Shown here in pieces: positions 11,673-23,699 of a DNA stretch of 64,000 bases. Made by a program: the position numbers and the translations under genes. The stretch's first letter is position 1; each line of letters begins with the position of its first letter. The notes beneath the pieces are model-generated. The model was not told where the DNA came from and ran no database searches. It was given only the letters and a program-made list of their open reading frames with translations. The DNA lies in the NCBI GenBank assembly GCA_936450465.1, contig OW388302.1, forward strand, positions 60,672,328-60,736,327. The letters run 5' to 3'. The DNA is from Gibbula magus. Taxonomy: Eukaryota > Mollusca > Gastropoda > Trochida > Trochidae.

Positions 11673-11825
11673 CAGATATCCTTCCTTCAGTTTGACTTCC
11701 AAAAGATTATCAACAGCGAGGCCAAGTGACCTTGACATGGGACTGTGACCTCCTCCCTGCGTGAAACCTCCCATCCCGACTGTGTGAGCGCTTCCCCCCA
11801 CCACCAGTCTGTCGTATCTATCTAC
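11673..11825 (-). pseudogene. FAD-linked oxidase (BBE-like), exon B
   Basis: After an acceptor (tttctatgcag|GTAGAT, phase 0) the minus frame reads VDRYDRLVVGGSAHTVGMGG, then FTQGGGHSPMSRSLGLAVDNLLEVKL. This is the second FAD-binding block of the family (xTVGxGGFxxGGGxxxxSRxxGLAxDNxLE). The expected 3' junction, immediately after LLEVKL, shows AAGGAAGG with no GT. The next in-phase GT is 15 bases on, at 11672. The donor may be lost or shifted. Confidence 0.75.
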
Positions 11826-11829
11826 CTGC

Positions 11830-13100
11830 ATAGAAACAGCATTAAACCATCTTGTTTTCTAAGAGACGAAGAAGTAGTTATAGTGGGAATTGTTTTATTG
11901 CGATTATTTATTTCAAAGACGGGTTAGAACCGGCTAAAAACCCGGCGATAATTAAAAGCAGGTGATTGTTCAAAGCAGGCGATTATTCAAGGATTTTAGT
12001 GGGAATTGTTGTAAATTACAAAGATCACGACGTTTCCTACAGTCGAATTATGTGCATGTGTGACAATAGTCGTTCTGCCTTTTTGGTTGTTGTAAGCGGC
12101 ATTTGAGGTCGGCGGCCATTTTACCGGACACATTTGTTATTATTGTTATAAGCGACAGTGCTTAGTTGACGCTAACAACACACAATCTGTCGTTCCCTTT
12201 TCTCTGTCGCATTACGGTTTTTATTGACTGTCAACGGTAAAATAAACTTTGCTCCCATAGGATAAATAAACATGCATAAATGACATCTACTGTTATCTGA
12301 TGCTTTGTATGTCCATTTGATCGTAACCGGCTTCGGCCGAGTGTTCAAAGCAATAGGTCGGTGACCGCGACACCGGTGATTCAATGACAATATCCATTAG
12401 ATAGCCTTCATAAACATGTCCTTTGTCAGATGTTTGTAGTCATTTTCCTCTTTCTCTTCCTCTTATTTATTAATCTGGAAATGCCATACTGACTGTTTTT
12501 TTTAATTAAAAAAACTGTAAATGTTGATTCTGACATCGTCCTTGGCTAAAGCAGCAGCAGGCCCATATTTCTGGATTTCAAAGTGACAAAATTCTAATCG
12601 TGTGTGTTACTGCTACACCTGATTGTCAATCCAATTAATTTTCTATCTGATAGAAAAGCTGGCTTTAAAAGTCGCACTGTACTGTACAAATCGAAAAGAA
12701 ATACAATAAAATATGTTGTTTAATGTAGTAGAGCCAAGGACTTCTGTAGTTTGATAAATAATTACTCAAAATCCACACACAAAAAAGAAGCGTTAAACAA
12801 TGGATGCACTTTAATCTATTTTTCTACACTTGTATTTATTTATTTACACATTTATTGTAAAATGGCTAACTAAATCTACAGAGTTTGTTAACTTTGGTAT
12901 TAAAAATATAATACAAATCATGTTTTGCTGAGAAATGTCCGGTCAAAAGGGAGGTAACTCGAAGGTCTATTGCACTTCTGCAATTAAACAACATTTAATT
13001 GCAGAGACGATGCATTCATAATTTTTTGGTAATGTATTTCGTGTCTAAATGTTTTCGTCTGCTTGAAATGACACGCATTTTGAAGAAAGTATCAAACTAT
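11830..13100. other. Intron between oxidase exons A and B
   Basis: No exon is recognised. A small perfect hairpin ctgcaattaaa/tttaattgcag lies near 12978-13004. The rest is AT-rich. Confidence 0.4.
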
Positions 13101-13103
13101 TAC

Positions 13104-13423
13104 CTCCTTGTTTCCTGTTTCAACGGTAATTTCTCCACCCGGACTTCGACCAATCAGGTCAGTCAGTCCTTATTTCCATGTCCGTTATATTACCCAAGTG
13201 GATCAACAAACTTCCGTCATGTGTAGAACGTCCAATGAAGGAATGTCCAGTCGACATTATTGAGACCCGGATGTGATGTTTCCTTGCAAAGTTCACACAC
13301 TTCTTAACGTCCTGCACGCTATGGATAAAGACGATAATAGCCGGGTACTTCTTCACAAGATCATTCTGCATCTTAATCCCCCCTGCATAGAGAGGATGGG
13401 AGGGGTAGAGGAAGGTCCCTTCT
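13104..13423 (-). pseudogene. FAD-linked oxidase (BBE-like), exon A, frameshifted
   Basis: The minus frame reads YPAIIVFIHSVQDVKKCVNF, then ARKHHIRVSIMSTGHSFIGR and LLIHLGNITDMEIR. This is the N-terminal FAD_binding_4 fold (P..I...S.xDV...v.fA....i....GHSf.G), with GHS at the flavin-linking histidine region. At 13157-13169 a tandem gactgact duplication puts a TGA in frame. Dropping one 4-base unit reopens the frame to a GGEITVETGN motif and a phase-0 donor (GAG|GTAATAG at 13103), matching phase-0 exon B. The 5' limit is uncertain: an acceptor-like cttcgccacag lies just upstream, and the open frame continues to 13485. Confidence 0.75.
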
Positions 13424-13539
13424 TGACTGTGGCGAAGTCGCCCACCTCCTTGTCGGTTGGCCAGCATGTCTGACCTAGGTAGCACTACTTGTCACAGAGT
13501 TGGACTCCATCTGCAGCCTGCAGAGCTAGGAGTAGGGCA

Positions 13540-13760
13540 AAAGGTGCGTGTCCAAGAGAGGTTTCAAAGTAATCGCTCAATGAGCGTTACTTTTAAACCT
13601 CTCTTGAACGAGATTGCTCAATGTAGCGCTACGTAGCAAAGCGAGCGAACTTTGAGGTTTTGCACCGTGTCGTTCAGGAGAGAATGAGCGCTACTTGAGT
13701 GCTAAATTGAGCAATCAATGAGCGATTATAAGCGCTCGCTGTTATGGAACGGAGCCCAGG
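13540..13760. repeat. Palindrome-rich element with GAGCG repeats
   Basis: A hairpin (gagaggtttcaaagtaatcg / complement, 13558-13606) is followed by several GAGCGxT/AGCGCT units ending gcgattataagcgctcgctg. A very similar end phrase occurs at 58705-58725, against the truncated edge of an ankyrin exon, suggesting a shared element end. Confidence 0.45.
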
Positions 13761-15300
13761 TGCGAGCAGTGACCGCCTGTACACAGGGGGAGGAGGTCAT
13801 GGGGCAATATTGAATAGAAATAGTTGTTTGTTTAATAAAAACGGTTTACTCGAATTTCATAATATTGTTGTAAATTAAACAACCGTCGACATTTAATTTA
13901 TTTTAGCAGTAACAAAGATGATGTTAATAAAAACGTTGATCATCCATAGAATTCCCGTCCATAACGCCCTTACTCTGTATTTGAATATCCATTTGCGATG
14001 AGTATGGACTTGTATTGGAAAGTGTGGTGTGACATGATCATTTTATTGTAAAGACCAGAGCTTACATTTAAAATTGCCGAATGCAATCTTTGTCATGTAA
14101 AAATGTTTACCTTTCGAAAATAACCAATCATCTGTCAGTCACACTACCCAAAGTACAAAGTTTTGTGCAAAACATTCATTTTTATAGCGCATAGTGGATC
14201 GGGCTCTTTAAGAAAAAAAACCCAAGTACGTTTTCACATTAGAGCATAAGCGTCATTTTGTGGGTAGGGTATCAAGTATTGTTTTATTGCAGAACAGAAA
14301 TATGCTCACGTGCAATAGAAACGTGGTTCGTAGAATATAGTTCAGAGAATGAAACCCATATCTTTATGTTTGTTCAAATACACTTGAGGTGCTAACATAG
14401 ATTGTTCAATATGTCTTTTTCTCCCAATGTTTCGTATTATATATGTTTAACAAATTTAAAAAGTAGAAATTTAATTAATATCAGATGTCATCGACCTAAA
14501 TAACAATCTTGGATTGAAATTTGTTGACGCATAATTACTGTAGCATGTCATAATACATGCCAAAAAGAAACTTTGAATGTTTCTTCATGCGTGCATATTT
14601 CAGAGAGTAAATGATGATGATAATAATAAATATAATAATAATAATAATAATTATAATAATACTAAAAACTAGGACTGCTGCGGCAGTACTTTAGGTCTTA
14701 GGTCTTTAGGTCAACGTTTGTGATATTCAGAGCTTAACTATCATCTTTTTGATGAAAGGGTTCAACAGAAACGTTTTTGTTCTTGAAATTGTGCATCCGA
14801 GGGTGTGAATAGAATTTCATTATCATAATTAGTTAAGCAGTTATGATCCTCTGAACTTTGCTGAAAAGGGCGATTTTCGAAAAATGACAATCTTCAATGA
14901 CTTGTCACACGTAGACTATGATAGATACATGCTTGATCGTTATTGTCCTTAAGAAATGATGTTTCTTCTTTAAAATGAGTTATTAAAAGTGTTGCTATCT
15001 TCAGTAGTTTATGGCACAGCCAATGATTACGACACGAAATTTTAATGATTTCCCTACAAAAATGAGCTATAAATGGTCACAATCCGATCATTATTTCAAA
15101 AGTCATGCGACAAGACAGTCCGTATATTGCTACCTCCCCAGTTTGAAGCCAATTTCCACGTTCACGAAAATCAGCGAAAACGCACCTTTTACACATATTA
15201 CAACACCTACATATATTTTCTTCCGGCTGTAATGAGGCATTTTGTCTCAAACCATTGTCATGCAAGTTCGCCATTCAACAATTGATGACCTTGACATTTA
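13761..15300. other. Non-coding AT-rich stretch with (AAT)n
   Basis: No gene is seen. An AAT microsatellite occupies about 14611-14660. Weak open frames at 15011-15285 have no supporting features. Confidence 0.5.
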
Positions 15301-15306
15301 TTTGAC

Positions 15307-15380
15307 CCGGATATCCCATATTCACCTTCCCGGGCCTTCTAGCGAGAACGTAGGCCCGGGAAGCTGAATATGGGATATCC
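15307..15380. repeat. GC-rich hairpin
   Basis: Near-perfect 29-base arms (ggatatcccatattcacctt and complement) with a central cccgggcct/aggcccggg lie around a 15-base loop. It is probably the core of a palindromic MITE. Confidence 0.6.
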
Positions 15381-16466
15381 AGCTTCGCTGGAGCTGGTTA
15401 TTTCAGAATCATGTGCATTCCCTTTCTGGAGCAGAACTTGTTTTCGAAACATTTTCCAGCCGCATTTCCTACAGGAACCAAATGCTGCACGGTGAAACCT
15501 CCGAAAGAGAAACATCAAACGACAGCCAGTGCTTCTGGTTAGCTAAATCAAAATGAATCAAATGGTTAACAAGAGTACCACTTTGGTTATCGCTATGATG
15601 TTACGCCTTTCTTAGTTTCAAGATACAAATCGAGTGACTAGATATTTAACACAGCATCAATGTTATGACTTTAAGATCGGGAAACGGGAAGGTACTGTAA
15701 TATACAGGCCCAAGTATGTTTAATGGTCAATGCAACCTCGTGTTTCTATCAATGTTGTGATTTTTCCACTGTCTGTAATCAGACCGTGTGTATAGATTAA
15801 TTAAGTCGTAATTCCAATGGGACAACACTTATTCTTATCAAATTAATATCATAATGCTTCTTAACGTTTGTTTCCATATATATACATCAACGTTACCTTT
15901 ATTAAACACGTATTTAACCATATTCTTGTCAGATATAATTTTCGTGTATGCTTTCATGGAGGCCGCCATTTTGTGTGATGACGTCATGATTTCATGTGCA
16001 CTATGTTTCGTTTCCAAACTAAATTTAATACTAATCTAAGTTTATTACTATCAACAAACATTTCAGTGTTCATATTCAATTCCATGACGATGTACAATGT
16101 ATATTATTGTTATATTAATAATCAAGTGTATTTCATGCTTTGTTGATTTACTGTCAATAACAACATTACGTCAGAATGATTGTGACGTCAGTTTTGACAG
16201 TTGAAATAATAATATTGAGTTGACGATTTGGAGATCAGGACGAAGAGACGTGTTTTGTTTGCTGTTGTGATCTTTCGCCGGTATTACCGAGACTTACACT
16301 ATGTAAGTAATCCTTCCAACCTGTTGGTTGAGTACACTCACTGAAATTCCAGTGAAGAGCAATAAAATCACTGAATTGAGTCCAGTCTCTCTAGGATAAA
16401 TTATCAAATGTATTGTACATATCTTGCCTGTAAATGATGTAACTGACGTAAAATATTTCTATACTA
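15381..16466. other. Non-coding
   Basis: No gene is recognised. TGACGTCA-type palindromes occur near 15979 and 16190. Confidence 0.4.
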
Positions 16467-16476
16467 TTGATTGCTA

Positions 16477-16924
16477 CAGTCTGATTAAAACCGACGGTAT
16501 TCCGCGGGAAAAATGTTCAAAATAGTGCATCTACCGGGATACGAACTCATATCGTTCGGAGGTTTCCACGCCAAACCGTCTGGAAACAGTCCGTAGACTA
16601 GCGTGTTCGAGCGCAATTCAGGTAGCCAATCAATAGATGCCCAACAAATGCTTTCGGTGCGCAAAGTTAGGGGCAGATAACTCCAAACAGCTATCCTTTT
16701 GTCTGTTCCAAATGCTTTCAAAACAGCGACCGTTTAAAAACTATGATGTGATTGGTCAGCTATTTGACTGGGCTTTGGCTGCGCTAAACTGGTTCGGAAC
16801 ACACGCCTATACAGGATGTTCTCAGACCTTGTGGCGAGGAATCTACAGAACCTGTTCGTATCCCGGTAGATATATTATTTTGCAAATGTTATTCCTCGGA
16901 ACAAGGTCGATTTTAATCAGACTG
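16477..16924. mobile_element. TIR transposon (MITE) with 10-bp target-site duplication
   Basis: The ends CAGTCTGATTAAAACCGAC and GTCGATTTTAATCAGACTG are inverted repeats, with longer imperfect similarity inside. The 10-base direct repeat TTGATTGCTA flanks both ends (16467-16476, 16925-16934). A 9-11 bp duplication is typical of Mutator-like elements. No transposase is encoded in its 448 bases. A second, truncated copy lies at 18175-18408. Confidence 0.8.
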
Positions 16925-17125
16925 TTGATTGCTATATGCTAATGTAATAAATTCTTGTTTATTGTTTCATCAACTTGTTGTTAAATTATTCATTAAATTA
17001 TTTGCTAGATAGTAAACTGTAATTTTATAGGGTAAAAGTGAGAGATCCAATTACTCCGTAACATGCTATCTCTTAAGTAAAGTATTAGCTCCTTTTACCC
17101 CCCTTAACCGTTACAGTACTATAAT

Positions 17126-17374
17126 ATTCCTAGAAACCTAAGAGTCTGTAATGTTTGCAACAATGGTAATATTGAAAGTGAATACCACTTCATGCTTGTA
17201 TGTACTGCCTACTCTAATATTAGGAAACAATTTATACCGCCGAAGTACTTTGTCAATCCTTCTATCCACAAATTCAATTAGCTGTTATCCAATACGAATG
17301 TCGAATTAATAAAGCATGTTGCAATGTATACTTTCTACGCTACCCAATATCGTATTAATTCTGTGGACCATTGA
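17126..17374 (+). pseudogene. LINE protein C-terminal zinc-ribbon fragment
   Basis: The frame reads IPRNLRVCNVCNNGNIESEY, then HFMLVCTAYSNIRKQF. The pattern CxxC...ESEYHFxLxCxxYxxxR is the cysteine motif at the end of many non-LTR reverse transcriptase proteins. One stop (TAG about 17279) is followed by in-frame NVELIKHVAMYTFYA. It is a dead fragment. Confidence 0.7.
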
Positions 17375-18174
17375 AATGTATACCATGGGCCGATTGCCTA
17401 CATGTACCCTATGGAAATAAACAATCAAATGACTTTAAGATCAGACAGTTATATGACATAAAGTAAACCCCATATTCGATTTGGACTGTAAATTGTAATT
17501 TAATCTGTATGTGGTATTTGCAACTAGTGACCCATAGACTAAGAAGGCACTTCACTGATTTTCAGTATAAGAACGCGGTTAATTTGGTATTTAACAACTT
17601 TGAAAATAAATCATTGGTAATCTCAGTTCAGTTAACTTATGGAGCCTCCTGTTTCTGTATACGGGGGACTGCGGACGTGCACAGGATGTCAAAATCGGTA
17701 TATTAATCAACTTTTAGACAAAACAAGTCAGAATAATTATATTCATCAATTGTAGATAAAGTATTATATTGCAAGAAGCCTTTGATTAACATGACACATG
17801 TACTAGCACATTCACATTCACGTTAAATCTTTTTTTTTTAAATCAAACAAATATATTGCATCAGAACAGAACCAATATCATGTCAGCGGTGTAGTCTAAA
17901 TTGTCATTGTGAGATTAAAGCATGTATGCTACTTCTATCACAACGTTTAAGCTAACGAGTCGCAATACTAACAAACATTTCAGCGACAACTACATGTATA
18001 CCTGAATAACCCCTTCTCCACTCAATCAGATATTGCTTCAGGTAACTGTTTTCTTTATAAATTATGAATCCAATTCTTTTCAAATTGTTTTATGAATGTT
18101 AATTCATCCATGAGAGAGAAATATCATGCCCAATTTCTTGTTGATATATGAATTATTAAAGAATCTGATATTAT
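17375..18174. other. Non-coding AT-rich stretch
   Basis: I see no supported feature. Confidence 0.4.
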
Positions 18175-18408
18175 CAGTCTGATTAAAATCGACCTTGTTC
18201 CGAGGAATAAAATTTGCAAAATAATATATCTACCGTGATACGAACATGTTCTGTAGATTCCTCGCCACAAGGTCTGAGAACATCCCGTATAGCTGCGTGT
18301 TCCGAACCAGTTTAGCGCAGCAAAAGCCCAGTCAAAAAGCTGACCAATCACATCATAGTTTTTAAAACGGTCGCTGTTTTGAAGGCATTATAAACAGACA
18401 AAAGATTA
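18175..18408 (-). mobile_element. Truncated copy of the CAGTCTGATT TIR element
   Basis: It starts CAGTCTGATTAAAATCGAC and follows, in reverse orientation, the right half of the element at 16477-16924 (the LVARNLQNLF-like region and tcaaaacagcg...). Similarity stops at about 18408, where the L1-like element begins. Confidence 0.7.
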
Positions 18409-19330
18409 GACTTCCGGTATGGCGCTGCTTGCCGAGAGACGTGAATCTAACGGCTCTCTTCAATCCGTCTAATCTATCAGCATCAATTACGTAATAACGT
18501 CCAACAACCGATCGAAAAGCAACAAGAAGGGGGACAGTTCCTCCAAGAACACTATGGGCAAGTTTGTTGACCCTCCACTGAGTTCTACTGGCCTGAAGCA
18601 AACTGAATCGACGCAGGGTCCCGACAACATGGCTACCGCACGTGGCGCTGCCACTATATCGCAAGGATATCTAGATGAAGCTATGGAAAAGCTGGCGAGC
18701 CGCATTATTACCAGGGTCGACACCTTAAAAGATGAACTGAAAGAAATGGAACACCGCCTGATTGTGACCGAGAATTCCCTGAAGGCGATGGACGCGTCGG
18801 TTACCGACGTGCGGGAGGAGGTTGCCACCCTCCGGGCCGACATGCGTCAAGAAATCGACGATCTGAAGAAAGAACTACTAGTTCAAAGAGTTTATATGAG
18901 AAAAAGAAACCTCCTGATATTTGGAATACCTGATTCAGTAACCAACCTGAGTGTGGCGGCCAAGAACATCTTTAACCAGAAACTTTTAATCAATGAAGAC
19001 CGTGTGGCGCGCATGATGTTCGTCAACATTCACCGTTTGCCCCGTCTAAACACTGCCGTTCCCGGACCAGTACCAGTTTTTGTCAAATTCGTTCAAATGT
19101 TTGACAGGGACATTGTGTTGACCTCCGCAATCAAGATGTGGAGAACTCTTGTGAAAGAAAATATTTCGATCAGGTCGGACCTTCCACCTCAACTTAAATT
19201 TCTTCGTTCAAAACTGAACAGCAAAGCTTATCACATGCGAAAAGTCAATAAGTTCTTTACCAAAATAGTCGAGAAGGGGATCGACGTGTGTTTGTACTAC
19301 CGAAACCTGGAAGAAAATCGCCGTCGATGA
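18409..19330 (+). mobile_element. L1-like LINE: 5' leader and ORF1
   Basis: A 145-base leader precedes an ATG at 18554 and an intact 258-codon ORF. Residues ~35-105 are rich in heptad-spaced hydrophobics and charge (coiled coil, as in L1 ORF1 trimers). From KRNLLIFGIPDS onward the protein fits the ORF1 RRM/CTD pattern: NLLIFGIP, then an HRLPR-like motif (NIHRLPRLN), PVFVKF, and a C-terminal region with SDLPPQL. ORF1p is an RNA-binding chaperone of the retrotransposon. It is uninterrupted, in contrast to the other LINE fragments here. The endonuclease ORF is not directly adjacent. Confidence 0.8.
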
Positions 19331-20540
19331 GGATCCGAAATAACTTTTACCACATTATTCTTCTCCTTCAGACTATTCTCCAGTCCAGATGTAGTTCCTT
19401 CAAATGACTGAGTGTATACTTAATAACTTATTTCCGTTAACAAGATGTGGACATGGAAGCGAAACTGTGCTAAAAATTAAGGTTGAACTTTCGTTTCATA
19501 AGTATTGTCAAATCGTATTAAGCAACTGTGTGTAGTTCAGTTGCTTACGTGACAGTTAAATACTCTGGAATTACTATTGAACTTTGATCAGTAAGTATTA
19601 TTTAATTATAACTTGATTAACTGCTATTGTAACTTGTCATTTCCCATTTATTTACCCATGATCGTGTCGATAGTCACCTGCATGCTGATATTTCACTATT
19701 CTATATTTTGGATTAACTATTGATCTTTACCAGCGAGTGTTATTTTGCTATACTTGATTTACTCATTAACTACTGCAACATACTTCATTTGTCATTTGCT
19801 TTTTTTATGATCATTTCGCTACTCAACAATGTTTTATTAAATCAGATCGTTGGGGTGCTATAAGTAGCTGACCCTGACATTACTGATAATCTTCGCTTTG
19901 TCAAAACGATATTTTTACTATACTTTTTTTGTATTACAAATTTAGGTATTGAATCTGGTTTCTCTCCTAGCTGCTTATGAAACTTTACCAGTCTACATTT
20001 ATTGTAACATGTCTCTATCTCACCACGCCACCAATGATCAAAACAGAAATATCTCTTCATCTGTTTCGTACTGTAAGCATGTGATTTGCTATAAATAGCA
20101 TTGACCTTCACCCTTCAACGAAGGCATCCCATTGGTTTAGCAGAGTCGTGTTACTCCGGAGATACTATCCGGTTCCTTGTTATTTTAACGAAGGCATCTC
20201 ATTGGTTCAGCTCAGATTCGTGTAACTCCGGAGAAATTTTCTATCCGGTCGGATGTAGTTTTTCCGGTTAGAGCTTGTTTACAGTTTTTATTACTACACG
20301 TGTTCGTATGATATATTCACATGCAATTTCTGAATTTCAAAGACAACATCGTGAGTAAAGGTTATTAGGTTAGCAACATATTTCTTTTTCCTTGTAGATA
20401 TATAGATGCTTTTCTTCTTCACGGCCGTGTTAGATGTAGATCTAGTTGCACCATACGGGAAATACTTTTGACTGTTTCATGTTTGTTTTGTTTGTGCAGA
20501 ATAGTGTTTGCTTGAATGAGAATTTTATTCCTATTTACCT
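19331..20540. other. Spacer between L1-like ORF1 and endonuclease
   Basis: This is AT-rich sequence without an ORF. Two near-repeats of about 80 bases lie at 20110-20260 (each with ccattggttyag and tactccggaga), resembling a tandemly repeated LINE 5' region. Another weaker duplication (19580-19640 vs 19700-19800) is present. Confidence 0.45.
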
Positions 20541-21626
20541 TTGTCTACAAATATGACGATGGATAATCTAGATATATCCATTTGTTCAGTCAACTGTCGG
20601 GGCCTAAATTTATATACAAAAAGAAAGGATGTTTTTAATTTTTTGAGAACCAACAAATATGAAATCTATTTCTTGCAAGACACACACTTCTTGAAAGAGA
20701 AAGAACCTTTTATAAGAAGTGAATGGGACTCGGAGATACTATTCAATAGTAATAATGGTCAATCGAGAGGAGTTGCCATCTTATTTTCAAATAACCTTGA
20801 CTGTAAGGTCCACGGCAGTTTTAGTGATGACAAGGGAAATCTTCTGATGTTGAATGTTACCATGTGTGAGAAAAATATAACTTAAGTCAATTTATATGGT
20901 CCAAATACAGATGAACATGAATTTTTTGCTCTGGTCATGGAAAAAATCAAAGCTTTTGGAAACTCCCATTATATTTTAACTGGGGATTTTAATCTTTGCC
21001 TTCAGCAGTCACTAGATACTTTCAATTATAAACATGTGAATAATCCCAATGCTAGAAAGCAAGTGATTGAAATGATAGGTGACCTTGACCTTGTAGATGT
21101 TTGGCGAGACCATAACCCAGAAACTCATGGCTTTACCTGGAGGCGGCCTAACCATATAAGACAGGCAAGGCTTGATTTCTTTCTTGTGTCTCAAAATTTG
21201 TACTCGTATGTTTGTCAGTCCTCCTTTAACGTTGGGTACAGAACAGACTACTCACTTATTGATATTAAAATGAAATTTGTTCAAAATGAAGAAAAGAAAA
21301 GTACTTATTGGAAATACAATAATTTTCTTTTAAGGGACCCAAAATATGTTTTATCTATCAAAGAAACAATCAGTAATGTTGTCAAACAATATGCCCCATC
21401 TTTAGATCAAGATAGGAATATTGACGGAGTTGACTTATCGAACATTGAATTTAATGTTAATGATCAATTATTTTTAGAAACTCTTCTAATGGAAATCAGA
21501 GGAAAGTCCATCTCATATTCATCTTTTTTGTCTGGTTTCCCATTCCAAATAAAGGCAAAAAAAGTATTTCAATGTCCTTCAACATATTTTCACAAGGACT
21601 GGAAGTGTTGTAAATATCTAGGATAA
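20541..21626 (+). pseudogene. L1-like endonuclease domain, interrupted
   Basis: The frame reads DISICSVNCRGLN...YFLQDTHFL...GVAILFSNN, then a TAA at 20883. It continues in the same frame as VNLYGPNTDEHEFF...YILTGDFNLCL...RLDFFLVSQNL. These are the ordered exonuclease-endonuclease-phosphatase motifs of L1 ORF2. The expected QET is QDT, and the expected terminal SDHS is TDYS, so a catalytic histidine is replaced. Reverse transcriptase is missing: the frame closes at 21626 and a minisatellite follows. It is a dead copy. Confidence 0.85.
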
Positions 21627-21749
21627 GGCTTTTTAAAACGGTCGTCCTAACAAGTGGGGTAAGAACTCTTCCAAGTGACTGGTCCGTGATAACTTATTTT
21701 TGGTCGGAGTTTAAGTTCTCCTTCAGCATCTCAACAATCAACATTCAGA

Positions 21750-23540
21750 CATCGAATTCACCATCAAACACGCCCCTTGCCCCCTTGTCTCCAGTATCTC
21801 TAAAAACACCGTCGAACACGCAGTGCCCCAGGCACCCCTCGCCCCCTTGCCTCCAGACCCTCTGCAAGCAATCGAACACGCAGTTCCCCTGGCGCCCCTC
21901 GTCCACTTGTCTCCAGACCCTCTGCAAGCAATCGAACACGCAGTTCCCCTGGCGCCCCTCGTCCACTTGTCTCCAGAACCTCTGCAAACCATCAAACAAG
22001 CAGTTCCCCTGGCGCCCCTCGCCCCCCTTGTCTCCAGAACCTCTGCAAACCACCCAATAAGCAGTTCCCCTAACGCCTCTCGCCCCCTAGTCTCCAGTTC
22101 CTCTGCATCGAACACACCCCTGGCGCCCCTGGCGCCTCTCTCCCCCTTGTCTCAAGAACCTCTGCAAACACCATCGAACACGCACTTACCCTGGCGCCCT
22201 TCGTCCCTTGTTTCCAGAACCTCTGCAAACACCATCAAACACGCAGTTCCCCCCGCGCCCCTCGCCCCCTTGTCTGCAGAATCTCTGCAAACACCATCGA
22301 ACACGCAGTTACCCTGGCGCCTCTCGCCCCCTTGTCTCCAGAACCTCTGCAAACACCATCGAACACAGAGTTACCCTGGCGCCTCTCACCCCTTGTCTCC
22401 AGAACCTCTGCAAACACCATCGAAAATACATTTCCCCAGGCGCCCTTCGTCCCTTGTTTCCAGAACCTCTGCAAACACCATCAAACACGCAGTTGCCCCG
22501 CGCCCCTCGCCCCCTTGTCTGCAGAATCTCTGCAAACACCATCGAACACGCAGTTACCCTGGCGCCTCTCGCCCCCTTGTCTCCAGAACCTCTGCAAACA
22601 CAATCGAAAAATACAATTCCCAAGGCGCCCTTCGACCCTTGTTTCCAGAACCTCTGCAAACACCATCAAACACGCAGTTCCCCTGGCGCCTCTCGCCCCC
22701 TTGTCTCCAGAACCTCTGTATCGAACACGCAGTTCCCTCGCCCCCTGGTCTCCAGAATCTCTGCAAACACAATTGGAGACGCAGTTCTTCTGCGGCCCCT
22801 CGTCTCCAGAACCTCTGCAAACACCATCGAAAACGAAGTTCCCCTGGCACCTCTCGTCCCCTTGTCTCTAGTACCTCTGCAAACACCATCGAACACGCAG
22901 TTGCCCTGGCGCCTCTCGCCCCCTTGTCTCCAGAACCTCTGTATCGAACACGCAGTTCCCCTGGCGCCCCTCGCCCCCTGGTCTCCAGAATCTCTGCAAA
23001 CACAATTGGAGACGCAGTTCTTCTGCGGCCCCTCGTCTCCAGAACCTCTGCAAACACCATCGAAAACGAAGTTCCCCTGGCACCTCTCGTCCCCTTGTCT
23101 CCAGTACCTCTACAAACACCATCGAACTTGCAGTTCCCCAGGCACCCCTCGCCCCTTGTCTCCAGAACCTCTGCAAATCATCGAACAAGCAGTTCCCCTA
23201 ACGCCTCTCGCCCCATTGTCTCCAGTACCTCTGCATCGAACACGCAGTTCCCCTGGCGCCCCTCGCCCCCGTGTCTCCAGAACCTCTGCAAACACCATCG
23301 AACACGCATTTCCCCTGGCGCCCCTCGCCCCCTTGTCTCCAGAACCTCTGCAAACACCATTGAACACCCAGTTCTCCTAGCGCTCCTCGCCCCCTTGTCT
23401 CCAGAACCTCTGCAAACACCATTGAACAAGCAATTCTCCCTGGCGCCCCTCACCCCCTTGTCTCCAGAACCTCTGCAAACACCATCGAAAACGCAGTTCT
23501 CCTAGCGCCCCTTGCCTCCTTGTCTCCAGAACCACTGCAA
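21750..23540. repeat. ~62-bp GC-rich tandem array (about 29 units)
   Basis: The unit is approximately ccagaacctctgcaaacacc + atcgaacacgcagttcccct + ggcgcccctcgcccccttgt + ct, with indels and unit variants (short units lacking the caaacaccat part). GC content is far above its surroundings. Because the unit lacks stop codons, several frames on both strands stay open for hundreds of codons (up to 560), all low complexity. I treat these as artefacts. Confidence 0.9.
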
Positions 23541-23699
23541 ACCATCGAATCATCCGTCTAGAGAATCCCAACCCACTCGGATTAATAAACTGACTACAAT
23601 TCCAGACATCATCTCTACTCTCATCCGATGTTCACCCATCTCACAACTACCCTCCGGAATTAGCCTTACATATAACTCCCTTGTGGGCCACTAGTGGCA

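Noticed and set aside
21823..23505. 560-codon plus-strand open frame (and other long frames on both strands)
   Set aside because: It is made wholly of the 62-bp GC-rich array. Several frames on both strands are open at once, the residues are low complexity, and there is no splice or signal context.
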